From NCBI GenBank assembly GCA_023333565.1, contig JAJKFH010000948.1, positions 2,988,001-3,052,000 on the forward strand: a stretch of DNA of 64,000 nucleotides. Reading direction: 5' to 3'. The notes under the pieces are model-generated. The model searched no databases and was not told where the DNA came from. It saw nothing but the letters and a program-made list of their open reading frames with translations. This DNA is from Puffinus mauretanicus. Lineage: Eukaryota > Chordata > Aves > Procellariiformes > Procellariidae. This document shows, piece after piece, positions 22,001 through 33,700 of the stretch. The position numbers were made by a program, and so were the translations under genes. The number at the start of each line of letters is the position of its first letter. The first letter of the stretch is position 1.

Positions 22001-24606
22001 TAAGGTTAAGAAATAATCCAGCAAGACTCTTGCTGTCATGGAATCAAGGTTTGTAGGGTGCATCTTATTTCAGAAGATTAGTAAGGAGTAAGGAAACAAC
22101 AAAAGTGCCTTCAGAAAATAGGTTTCACTGGTTGAGCATACCTACAAAAGCAGGTTCTATACAGTCTTATTTCGACAACTGATTACTGACTGATTAATTC
22201 AGAAAAAGTTGTCACAGCTTTTGGGCAATGCAGCCAGTTGCCAACTGTTTTCCTCAGCTGTTTTCTAAGGAACAATGTTAATAAATCTGATCTTACTCTG
22301 TCTCAGTCAGTGGTATTAATAGGAGTTTATTCTAGGCTCACAGGTGGCTAAAGCCACAGGAAAATTGTTTCATATCATCTTTCAGCAGAGAACAGAGCTT
22401 CAGAACTTATCTTTGGTCCTTGGTCAAACTGAGCCTCAGGTTATTTGGACATTTGGTTCACAGATTTTCTCAACACTATTTATTCAAGAACTCTGTAACC
22501 TGTTTACAAGCCCAGCTGGCAGAGGATGAGCCTTGGAGTGAGCTCTGGCATGTATATTTTTCTCTCTTCGGTGGTGCACAGGTTTGTGAAATGCATGCCA
22601 AATAGTTCTGTTTTCTATCCCAGTATCTGGTGCTTCAAAGACCTGGTAGTTGGAGTGTGAAGCGAGCTCCTTTAGATTACCATTAGGTATGTACCTAATG
22701 ATTTCTGCTGGATGCTGAAAAATCACACAGAAGAGCTATAACACAGAAGTGCAGTAGGAAACTAGTGTTTTACATAAACTTTCAGAGAGGAGTAAAATCA
22801 GACCATTTGGTCAAGAACTTCATGTCAATGTAACTGACAGTGATAGTCAAAGAATCAGTGGAGTAGCTAGGCAGAAAGTCTTCATCATTCTCATCATCCC
22901 ATCTATGACTTCTAAAGGAGTCAGAGTTGAACAATGTTTTCAGAAGTGGAAAGTTTCTAGCAACTCCCATTGCATCTAGTAAAAGCTAGCGGAATCAAGG
23001 ACTGCTCTGAAGGAGATATCAGTCAGAGCACCAGAGCTGCAGTTTACTTAGTCATATAGTCATGTTTAGCCAGCATATATTTTTACATTGTTTCTACCAG
23101 CTCCAAATCTTAAGAATATACCATACACTTCCACATGTAAAAGCAGGATCTTAACAGCCAAGTCTTTCAGCTGAGGTGCTTGATAGCAGCTAGTTCTTGT
23201 AAAAGAGGCTTAGTCATTTCTGTAGTACAACTAAGTGCATCTAAGAAGAGTGTTTACTAATTCTATGCAATCCATGCATCTGCATCTGCATTAATTCCTC
23301 TTAGAAGGGGAAATCTCTTTGTAATAAGCTAAGGATCACAAAAAACTTTGCATGTAAATCCAGAACTGGCTTTTTCTTAGAAGTATTTCTTTGATTATGC
23401 TGCATTAATTACATAATATGTAACAACTATGCATAAATTAAACTATCAGTGTTGTTGAAATTAGACTCCATTAGTCTCATCTCACTCTTCTGGAACACAG
23501 CCCTCACTGAGTTAGGGCACGAATGCAAAGAAAAGTCAGTTCCTCTTGTCAATACTGGCAGTGTGATAGTTTAAGAGCATAAGGTTTTTCATAATCACTT
23601 TTAAAGTTGGTCTGAGCTTCAGGGTATATAGGTCAGACATCTTCAGAGATGTTTTCTAGTGTGATGAAATGAGCCCTGTAAAACTCCAGAAGGACCATGT
23701 AATCCGAGAGAGGCACTGGGTAAAGAACCTAGAGTTTGTCCAACTCAGCAGCAAGAAAGACATAAAGTTTTAGATTTTTCCAGGAGACTTGAGACCAACA
23801 GGTGCCCTGGAGAAACAGCAGAAAGGCTGGACAGATTTATTTGTAATAGGAGGGAAGAGCAAGGGACTTATTTCCAACCCTCCACCCAAATGTCCAAAGA
23901 AAGCTAAAAGAAACTAACAGCAAAATCAGGGGTGGTATTTGTGGACTAGGTACTTATTTGCTCACACTTTACCTGTATAACTGTGTACTTTATCTTGGAG
24001 AGGAACTTACCTACTCTGTTTTTCCCTTGTATAACCTGAGATATCTGAGACATTTCAGGTCATTTCTAAAACAATTTTCAGCCAACTTACTTGCACTTTA
24101 TATCTACAGATGCAAAAGATTACACAGCACCTCCTTCTTCCCTAGACATCAGACACACTCCAGATTAAAGTTAGTATTTCTGTAGGCAAAAACACCCATA
24201 CATGCAACATAATAGGTTTTGGTGGAGTTGTGGTTCAGTATCCGCGTCTGACTGGATCCCTGGAGCATCTGAACTGTCTTTTGAAAGAAACAGGCTCATC
24301 AGTTCTGGAAGCACAGGATGAAAGTAATTGCCTGATTAACAACACAGAGAATACCCTCAACTCAGCGCTACACCCTGAGAGCTGTCCTTTGGGGAAATTA
24401 GATAGTTATTTATTTCATCCAGAACTAAAAAGTCCCACCGGCAAGAATGAAAACTCTTACCTCTACAATCAACTGAACTATCAGTGAGAAAATTAATGAG
24501 AAAAGTCTTACACCTGACTCATTAATTGCCTTTCTAGAATAACACAAAGCTTTTATCTACAACCTCATCATGACTCACAAAACATATTTGCGTCTATTTG
24601 GGAGAA
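22001..24606. other. Gene-free stretch
   Basis: No gene or recognised transposon. Short open frames such as 24230-24487 show no known domain and no splice context that I can support. Confidence 0.6.
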
Positions 24607-25446
24607 GAAGGTGTATTGGATTTGCGTGCCACGGTATGGGTAGCAGGGGGCTGTAGGAGTGGCCTCCATGAGAAGAGGCTGAGGCTGTCCCATGCCAGAC
24701 AGGGTCGGTTCCTGCCACCTCCAATGGACCCACCGCAGGGCACAGCTGAGCCCCTCAGCCATGGGTGGGTGCCTCAGGGAAAACATCTTTAAGAAAGGGC
24801 AGAAAACTTTGCACAGACAGAGGAGGAGGAAACAAAAAGTGTGAGAAACAGCAGATGGAACACCAAGGTCAGAGGAGGAGGAGGAGAAGGAGGAGGTGCT
24901 CTACATGCTGGAGCAGATGTCCACAATGCAGCCCATGGAGGATCACACTGGAGCAGATATCCACACTGCAGTCCATGAAGGACCCCATGCTGCAGCAGGT
25001 GGACATGCCCTGAAGGAAGCTGCAGCCCATGGAAAGCCCACACTGGAGCAGGGGAAAAGGGTGAGGAGGAAGGAGCGGCAGAGAGTCATGTACTGACTGC
25101 AACCCCCAATTCTCATTGCCTCTGTGATGCTGGGTAGAGTGGGGAGGGGGAGGAGTCAGGAATGAAGGAATGAAGTTGAGAGGAAAAAAGGAGGTGAATG
25201 AAGCGTCTTGTCTCTTTGTTTCTCACCATCTACATATATCTTAATTGGCAATAAATTAACTTAATTTTCCCCAAGTTGAGTCTGTTTTGCTCGTGATAGT
25301 AACTGGTTAAGCAATCTTCCTATCTTTACCTTCATCCATGAGCCTTTTCATGTTATTTTTTCCCCCTGCCCTGTTTGGGGAAGGTGAGCAACTGAGAGGC
25401 TGGGTAGGCATCCAGCTGCTAGCCAAGGTCAACCCACCACAGGAGG
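24607..25446 (+). mobile_element. Solo LTR of a second ERV family, TSD GAAGG/GGAGG
   Basis: The LTR body is 24612-25441 (830 bp), from TGTATTGGATTTGCGTGCC to GGTCAACCCACCACA. The flanking 5-mers GAAGG (24607-24611) and GGAGG (25442-25446) agree at four of five positions. It contains a GAG-rich run (about 24868-24900), repeated CTGGAGCAGATRTCCACA-type units (24905-25060), and an AATAAA poly(A) signal at 25250-25255. The segment from GAGTCTGTTTTGCTCGTGA to the end is characteristic of a well-known bird LTR family. It is unrelated to the provirus family except for a similar organisation of the last 150 bp. Confidence 0.88.
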
Positions 25447-28400
25447 GTTGACAGGTATTCCTGCAAATATCTTTGCACGAAGATAAAACTTATGTCTTCC
25501 TAGGAGCATTGGTAATATGTTCCTAAGTAATATCAACATAATTATTTCTTATACTTGCTATACAATACACAGTGGAAAAGTTTTCTGTGATCTTTTACTA
25601 CCTAGATCCATCCTGCTTAACTTTAAGCACTTAATTGAGGCATCTAAGTTAGAAGCTTAGTTACCCTAGTCAATGAAATGGAACAGGTGTCTTCAGAGAA
25701 TGATTCAAATCTTTAATTGGACAAAATTTCACTCTGGAAGTGTTGGGCTCTCACCATTGATTATAAAAGAAGCCACAGACAAGTGCATTCTTAACAAGGT
25801 GTTTCAGTTAAGTGCTTTAAGTTAAGCAGGGTGAACCAGGATGTCTGTTACTGAGGACTTACAGCACTTGATCTTTCTTCTACAAAAGGAGAACCTGGTA
25901 AAAACACTTTATAATCTGCTTTTAATGTATTTTTCACATAAGCCATGAAGTTTATTCTAACCTTTCATACACAATTGAAATGTCCCTTTGTCCTTAGTAT
26001 ATGAGACTATTTTAACATTTGGTATTTTTGGACTCATGGCTTAAGGTAGATGAACATTTTATTGTTGCAGTTCTTTTTTACACAAGTGCTATGCTTACCA
26101 AGTAATATTTCTTGGAGATGAAAGCATTACCAAAATGAACAAAACATCATTAAAAATGGACAGAACATTAGGAGAAAATTAAGTGTAGGTGTGCAATTTT
26201 AAAATCCAAATGGCACAGTTTGAGCACTGAGCAAATATTATGTAACACCTAAAATCATCCCTCTTGAATTTAACTTTTGGGTAAAATATTAATTTCATTT
26301 GTTTTCATGACAATTCTAGCAATCACCACACAACACTAATCCAAAACTGGAAGTTGATGGCAGACAGATAATTTTTTTGTTAGAGTGATGCTAGTCAAAC
26401 TATGGATTTACTATTTATGAGTGAAATAATGCCTTCTTTCAACAGTTTTCCTTCTTTCCTCCTACACTGGTTGTTGTTGGGATGATGCTCTCTTTCTTGA
26501 GTGTACAGCAAAGAAACACAATCATTTCCTTTTAATTGAAACTTTTCTTTTGGGTGATTTTAGTGACTTGTTAATAAGGAGCAACTCTGATCAAGCTTAG
26601 CCATCATGCATGTTAAAGTCACTTCATAAATACAGTAATTAACATGATTGATAAGAGGAACCTGGGCAGCTGGAAAAAAAAGGCTATAGTTCTCCAATGA
26701 ATTTGTAATCACATTGTTATAACTTTGGGTTGTGTTTTTTTTTTCCCCCCAGCTATGTTCTTTATAACCATTTTTGGCTTCATGTCCATCTGCCTCCCAT
26801 TGTAAACTTCATTTGTTTAGTCCTTGTTGAATTTCTCAAACTTTGTATTTACCTCTATTCCTGTACATCCATGCGCTTTCTCAACTTTTGCCTCCTAGCG
26901 GATGTTGCTGCAGGGCACTGCATTTTCTTTGACAGCAATACTTATTTTGAATTATCTTCTTGCTATTGCAGTGTGCCAAGTTGCTTTTTCTGCTTAAATC
27001 TCCACATATAATCAATTTCTGCAGCAAATTATCTTGTGGTTTTGGGGTTTGTTTTAAATTATAAAAACTATATAAAGATGGGCTAGCGGAAACAGTCCAG
27101 TCCTTTGTGGTAGCTTGGCTTCTTTCCAATACATGCTCTCTGTGGCCTTGCCTCTAACTCATCTGGCTTGGTTTCAGGTTTTCTCTAGCCAAAATATTGC
27201 AACGGGAGATTTGCAGTGGATATGCAAAAGCCGGACACTGTACAAAAAGTGCAGAATCCTCCCCCCACCTGTCCTCCAGGAAAAAAAGAAGGAAGGCCAG
27301 GTTGTCTGTTGGTAACTTTGTCAGTATCTTCGACATAAACAAAAGTTTTACATGCAGAAAAGGCAAAAAAAATATTATATTCAGTACTGTATTTCAAATG
27401 AAGCCTTACATGGAGCCATCTTTGTGCTTGCATATCAAGTGAAAAAAATGATGAACTCAAGAAGGAATCTGTAGATACTGCTGAAGATAAATATCTCAAT
27501 ATGAGACATATGTACTAAGAAAGATACACACAGTCATACCAGAAGTGCTTAGGTATTGTGGTAATAACTATCTATGTTGATCGTGAGATTTACTTATATT
27601 TTGGCAACTGGTAAAAAAATGGTGCTCATGAGCAGTCTTATTTTAATATACTTAATGTGAGGGACAAGCTGGTAACAATTATTGCATGTTGTTTTACAAT
27701 CTCACCAGCCACTCACTTTGGGCCATAGGCTTTTGGAAATACTTGCTGTTCTGCTACCCAGGTTTAGCTTTAATTGATATAAAGGGGCAAATGGAAGAGC
27801 GCTTATGAACAAAGACATATTAACCTATTAGAAACATGAAAATGTATATATTTGGTTTGTAAAACATCTGTTCTCTGTTTTGAGTAGCATAACCTTTTTA
27901 ATAACATTAAGGAATACAAAATCTGGAGGCTTTTTTTTTTATTGGCCTTTATGGAATTAAGCTTTTTACACAATGCTGTAAGACTTATTTCTTTTGGCAT
28001 TTTTACTGAATTGAGCTCCCCTGACGCTCCGATTCCATCATTTATTAGCTGATATCTTGCAAAAAGGCCGTGGCTATATATTAAAGCCAGGAGCCACAAC
28101 TTGAAAAGAGCCCCGTAATTCAGTTTTTGTCCCAGTTGTGTACACTAATAAGGTAATCTGCAATATGTGTGATATTAAAATTAGTAAAATCAGCCCTCTG
28201 AATCCAACAGACCAACGTATTATTGAGAGCTGGTTGTACCTCCAAAATTAGGTACTAATCAGTTTTTCAGCAAATGTACAAATGATTGTGGAATTCGAAG
28301 GCCATTGAACAAATTCCTGATAATGAAACAGCAGTACAAACAATTTCTATAGAACTTGAGTACTCATTTTCATTATTTCATCTAAGATGTAAATACTTAT

Positions 28401-29568
28401 CCAATGGTATAACGTATAAATACATACCCTAAAAAGCATCAGGGAAGTGGTAAGGGGTATTCTGATGAAGGAGGATGTGACCAGTACCTATTTTGCCAGT
28501 GCAGTCACAGTGATCACAGCCTGCTTACTGACCACACAAACAATGCCGGAGGGCCTCTTAGCCATATGTTACAGGTGCTTACACAACCTTGTATGATGTT
28601 ATTTTGGACTCCTCTTTTTGACTTGGAATCATGATTCTGCTGAAGTCCCGATAGTCCTAAAGGTCACTAGTTGATAAAAAAGTCCAAATCATTAAAAGCT
28701 TTAATGCCATGCTGAGATATTTTTGTATAAATTTCCTTTTCTTCCATGTGTACGAGAAGATATTCATAAAAATGCAGTGTGATCAGGCACATTTTATAAA
28801 TATTGCAGGTTGCTTGGAAAATGTCAGGTTTTTCCCCCATGATTTTTCTGATGTAGTTGTCTTGCACCAGGCAACAACACTCTATATTTTCACTCTATAG
28901 CCCACCTCTCAATGAGGCTAATCAGTCACACATACTCTTCCTGCTGGCTGAAAGCCTTTTCCTTCACCATGTAGTTGGCTTATGCTGTCTAGACTTAAAA
29001 ATTGCTTCTTTGACACTCTTAAAAGAAGCAGCAAAACTGAAACAAGCAAATTACAGCAGGAACAACTTGTACCAGCACTAAAGCTTTATTGTAATGTAAT
29101 GAAATTCTATCATCAGGCAAAGAAAAACACAGAACTGATATGAAAAGCAGTTTAAAACTAATGTATCATCACTGCCCTTCCTCAAGTGATTACAACATGA
29201 AAAGAGGTGTAAGAATAAATTTGCATTGTTTTTTGTGTTCTTGGAACAGAAACTGGTTATATGAATAGCTTCTTGAGGAACTAATAATTGATTTGGGGGG
29301 CTTAAGAAGCAAAATTTCTGTGGTGCAGCTGCTGCCTCATTTTTAGATAAAATAAGGATTAAGAATACAAATTGCCTAATAAAGAGGAAAATCTTTTCTG
29401 TTAAACTTGTTTTACTCCCTCTTGTCACAAGGGAAGCTGAAAATGCTTAGGTTCCTATTAAGAAAAAATTCTTAACCATCTTAAAACACATTCCTATGCC
29501 AGTAAAATAGCGTGCAGTTTTCAACTTCTTGTTGCATGGCAATAAGTATGACCACGTTTTACCTTTCT
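25447..29568. other. Gene-free AT-rich stretch
   Basis: I see no gene, RNA gene or recognised transposon. Open frames are below about 120 codons and overlap on both strands. Confidence 0.6.
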
Positions 29569-30088
29569 TGCCGGATGAGACCAAAGGCCTATGTATATCG
29601 GTACATTTCCTTTAACAGTGATGAGAAGCAGATGTTTGGGGAGAAGTTTAATATTCAGGCCTTCCCCAATGTAACATATTTCTAGCTTCTATGAAGCATC
29701 AATATGAGGACCTCTGAATCAGGGAACACTGCTAGACCATTGTGTTTAAAAGCATCAATAACTTTAAATCTATTTTTTCCAGCCTCCCTCTTTGAACCCT
29801 TTTTATGTTTTCCTTCTAAAATATTCTGTGGCACTGAGTTCCACAGTACAGGCTGCATGAAATTATATATGTCCCTTTGCCATTAAATACATGCCTTAAA
29901 CCTGATAAGAGGGTCATTGTGTGCTTCCAACTTCTCATATTATGAGTAATAGTGAGTTATGATATCACAGGCAATCCCTGAGCCAACCGTGATTTTACAG
30001 ACCTGTATCATATTCCTTCTCAGTTCATTTATTTCCAGAAAGAGGAATCCCAATGTTTATTTTCTCCTCATATAAAATTATTTGCTAC

Positions 30089-30784
30089 AGGGGTGTGTTG
30101 GTTTTGGCTGGGACAGGTTAATTTTCTTCATAGAAGCTAGTATGAGACGATGTTTTAAATTTGTGCTAAAAACAGTGTCGATAACACAGGGATGTTTTAG
30201 TCACTGCTAAGCAGTGCTTAGACAGAGTCAAGGCCCTTTCTGCTTCTCACCCCACCCCACCAGTGAGGAGGCTGGGGGTGCACAAGAAGCTGGGAGGGAG
30301 CATAGCCGGCACAGCTGACCCCAACAGACCAAAGGGATATTCCATACCATAGGACATCATGCTCAACATATAAAGCTGGGGGAAGAAGAAGGAAGAGGGG
30401 ACGTTTGGAGTGATGGCGTTTGTCTTCCCAAGTAACCGCTACGCGTGATGGAGCCCTGCTTTCCTGGAGATGGCTGAACACCTGCCTGCCCATGGGAAGC
30501 AGTGAATGAATTCCTTGTTTTGCTTTGCTTGCGTGCGCGGCTTTTGCCTTACCTATTAAACTGTCTTTATCTCAACCCACGAGTTTTCTCACTTTTACCC
30601 TTCTGATTCTCTACCCCATCCCACCCTGGGGGGAGTGAGCGAGCGGCTATGTGGGGCTTAGTTGCCGACGGTTAAACCATGACAGTCCTTTTTGGTGTTC
30701 AGTGGGGTTCGAACCCAGGACCCTGAGATAAAGAGTCTCATAGCTCTACCGACTGAGCAGCTGGGGTTAAACCATGACAAGGGG
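30089..30784 (+). mobile_element. LTR with captured primer tRNA and duplicated LTR end, TSD AGGGG
   Basis: The unit is 30094-30779 (686 bp) between perfect AGGGG duplications (30089-30093 and 30780-30784). Positions 30094-30684 form an ordinary LTR (591 bp, TATAAA at 30369-30374, end TTAAACCATGACA). Then come the 8-nt spacer GTCCTTTT (30685-30692), a degraded primer-binding site, a reverse-complement tRNA-Lys copy, and a second 21-bp copy of the LTR end (AGCTGGGGTTAAACCATGACA without the last base group altered; 30759-30779). The duplication encloses everything, so the tRNA segment belongs to the integrated unit and is not a later insertion beside it. The first LTR end has lost a few bases (GCCGACGGTT against GCCRGCTGGGGTT in other copies), while the second end keeps AGCTGGGGTT. 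Confidence 0.93.
30693..30766 (-). pseudogene. tRNA-Lys(CUU)-derived pseudogene captured from the ERV primer
   Basis: On the minus strand the sequence follows a tRNA-Lys with anticodon loop CUCUUUA (anticodon CUU), D-arm GCTCAGTCGGTAGAGC, T-arm GGGTTCGAACCC, and a 3' CCA next to the former primer-binding site. Compared with the vertebrate tRNA-Lys(CUU) as I recall it, it differs by a 2-base deletion in the acceptor/T-stem, a 1-base insertion after the D-arm, loss of the A in UAGCUC, and about three substitutions. Acceptor-stem pairing is broken and the 5' end merges into LTR sequence at AGCTGGGG. It is therefore a pseudogene, copied from the primer, not a chromosomal tRNA gene. It is about 71 nt of the expected 73 plus CCA. 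Confidence 0.88.
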
Positions 30785-33700
30785 TCATAGTTGGTCCCCT
30801 TCTATGTTTCTTTTCTAGTTCTATTTGATAGCTGGAGTGGCTATCTGAAGTCTGTAACTAACTACTTCCACAGCTGAACAGAAGCTGCCAAAGAGAAAGC
30901 CCATTCAGATCTAAGATTTACTTTACTTTCCTGTTTACTTAAATAAAACAATGGTAAGAAGCAGCTATCAACAATGCCACTTCATCTTAAAGTACTAAAT
31001 TTAAGAAGATAAACTATTGTTTTTCAAGCTAGTTCAATACCCCCAAAAAATTTGCTACAGGATTGACAATGAGAGAACTTTATTGTTATGCTTTTGAGAG
31101 CTGGGTACGTGCTGCAAGATGTTTGCTGTGAATATTCAGTAGTAGTTTTAAAGAAATTGATCTCAGTTCCATTTAGCCTCCTGTTGCTTCCTTGATAGTA
31201 ATTTATCACACATATGTTAGAAAAAGTCTTTTTTTTCCTATTCTGTTTATTAAAACAGCCTGTGCCTAAGAAGAAATTGTGAAGTTTTAGAATTAAAATT
31301 TTCAATTCATAGTTATAAGAATTCACAACATGAAACATCGTGGAATAATTTCTATCTATCTGCTGAAGTGTGGGATGATTTATTGAGGTTGGTTAATGTA
31401 ATAATTTAACTACTTCAGGTTCTTGGCAGGAATAAAGGAAGAAACCTTTTAATATTGATATCTTACACCTGCTGACTTAAAGGTGACATTGGAATTTTTT
31501 CTTGGTTTTGGTGTTCTATTATTGGCTCTTGTAAATGTATGAAATCAGACTTCTTATTCAACAAAGAGATTGCTATCAACTATGATGGTGTCATGCTATC
31601 TCTCTTCTAAAATGAAATTATGGCATTTTATTGGAAGTATTGAAAATGTAAGAGTTGTGCATCAATTTATGGTTGGTTTGGCACATCAGCTACAACAAAT
31701 GCAAAATTATATGAAATGCTTTCATTTAATGGTCACAGAAGAGACAAATATCGGTGTTCAGAAAGCTTTAACATCCAAATGTGAAGTACAGAGAGACAGA
31801 ATGGAGCTTGCAGAATGTCCTTTTGCAGTGGACAGGGTGCCAATACCAACATATTCTTGCCACAGAAAGTTTTGTTGTTGGCTCCCATCTGTTCCTTTTA
31901 CTAAAAATCCTGCAAGAAAACATTGCAAAAGCCATTCAGAAAGTGGCTATTGAGCATGTACTGATCACTCACGCAGGATCAATTGTCGGATGCATCGGAC
32001 TTGTTTCTCAAGTACAATTGATGTGATTTTGAATCCCTGCCTTTTTTTTTCTACATGTCCAAGCAGTGACAAGGCAAGAATGATAGTTTTTTCAAAAAAA
32101 AAAAGTATCAAAAGGTACTCAAATAGATAGCCTAAATGCCACTGAAATCTGTTGGAGACCAAATACATTTGATCCCTTTGTGTAAGAGTCCTGCTCTTTT
32201 GTTTCTTCCATATCTCTACAATTCTTTCACCATTTGTTCAAGGAAACACAATGAAGGAAAATGAAGTTCACTTTGGGGTATGTAAATGAACAGACAGATG
32301 AAAACCTTCATAGAAACCAAGTAATGTTCTAAAAAAGATGTCAAAATTGGCTTTGTCCTGGCATAGAATAGATCTTGATTCTCTGAAAAGGGTGTAACAT
32401 GAACCATGACATTTAATAAAATATTGCTGTTCTGTGGTGTCTTTTCATGTGTCTGACACTAGCACATCCAATGCAACCTACAGGGCTGTGGATATCTGTG
32501 TCTCTTATGAAAGGGTAAATCAGCATTCAAGAGAAATACAACATTTGCCCTCCTATCAGTTGGATAGCTTTGAGGATCAGGCAGTCATGAATCCAGAAGC
32601 TTGAAAACAAGGAATAGCCATAAGGCTATCTCAGAGCAGAGTAAGGAAATACTGAGAATCTCTTGAAATAATGTCTGAGAAACAAGTCCTAAGCTAAAGA
32701 TTTTCATAATAGCGCTTCAACTCTTGAAAAAATCAAAATGGTAAAAGTTTTTTTGTTTGTTGGGGCATTTTTTTTTTTTCATTTTTAGAATGAGACATAA
32801 GCAAATACAGCACAGAGCATGGTTGGGTTTGTTTATCCTTATTGGATGGGAGGTAAAAGGACATTTAGGAGGCTAAAATGCATCCCTAGTTACAAAACAG
32901 AAGTCCTGGTAATGTTTTTAGGTCTAATGCCCTGTTTTCAATTGTTATGGAGGAAAGGTATTAAAGGAACAAATTATTCCTTTGGGGACCTTGGGAAGAT
33001 TTGTCATTTTAGGAAAAACTGAAGTGTCTATGTCATGATGTTTTAACAGCTCTACACTGGCTGCAGCTTCCTTGCTGCTTCCTTCCCACAGTCATTTTAC
33101 CAATGATTTCTCATTTGGAAAGCAGTTTTCATTCATTTTCCTGTAACCTTTCCTCCATTTTTACCTCACATTCTTTTATTCGTTAGCTGCCTTTATACAA
33201 ATTCTGTAGATTTCAAGAAAGACTGAAGCCCATCTTAACTGAATCCAAGATCTATATACCAAGTGTGATGGAGACACTTTCTGTACTTTGACGATAGATA
33301 ACATTCTGGTCATACTTTGGCAGCACATATCTCATCAAAGCAATTGACATGTAATTCATAAGGTGGAATGGCTGAAAAATGGTTCATGATTGCCATGGAC
33401 CAGACCCCAAGATGAGGAGTGTGATAATTGAGAGCCTCTAATGTGCTTCTTCATAGGAAATGAGGACTTAGGTGCAGAATCATATATTTAAAAAAAAAAG
33501 CTCAAGGTCATCTCATGATCTTTCTTACAGCTAAAATACCTTTTTAAAAGAAAGACAAAAAGAAAAAAAGAAGTCATTTAAAAACTGATACCTTATATAT
33601 TTCAATTTCAAATCAAGAAAAAAATGGTAATTTCTGTTTCAATACATAATACATTCATATCTCTTTCTAATGTGTGGAGCATGTGAGCAAGTAAAGACAA

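Larger units (their letters stand above)
29569..30850 (-). mobile_element. Ancient amniote CR1-type LINE 3' end, interrupted by an LTR
   Basis: Read on the plus strand, the order is GGATGAGACCAAAGG, then CTTTGAACCCTTTTTATG, CACTGAGTTCCACAG, GATTTTACAGACCTGTATC and TTTTCTCCTCATA. This is the order of the reverse complement of the old CR1-type repeat shared by birds, turtles and crocodiles. It is strongly diverged. The LTR unit at 30094-30779 was inserted into its end; a short continuation (TTTCTTTTCTAGTTCTATTTG) is probably present after the LTR to about 30850. Confidence 0.75.

Noticed and set aside
24869..25102. Antisense Leu/Cys-rich frame in the GC-richer block
   Set aside because: It lies wholly inside the solo LTR at 24612-25441 and follows its internal repeats.
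30693..30766. A functional chromosomal tRNA-Lys gene
   Set aside because: The acceptor stem and A-box are damaged, the 5' end merges into LTR, and the 3' CCA is encoded next to a primer-binding site, all of which point to a reverse-transcribed primer.
31570..32026. Overlapping open frames of 127 and 81 codons as a host exon or small gene
   Set aside because: No known domain, no supported splice signals and overlapping frames of similar length; chance is more likely.
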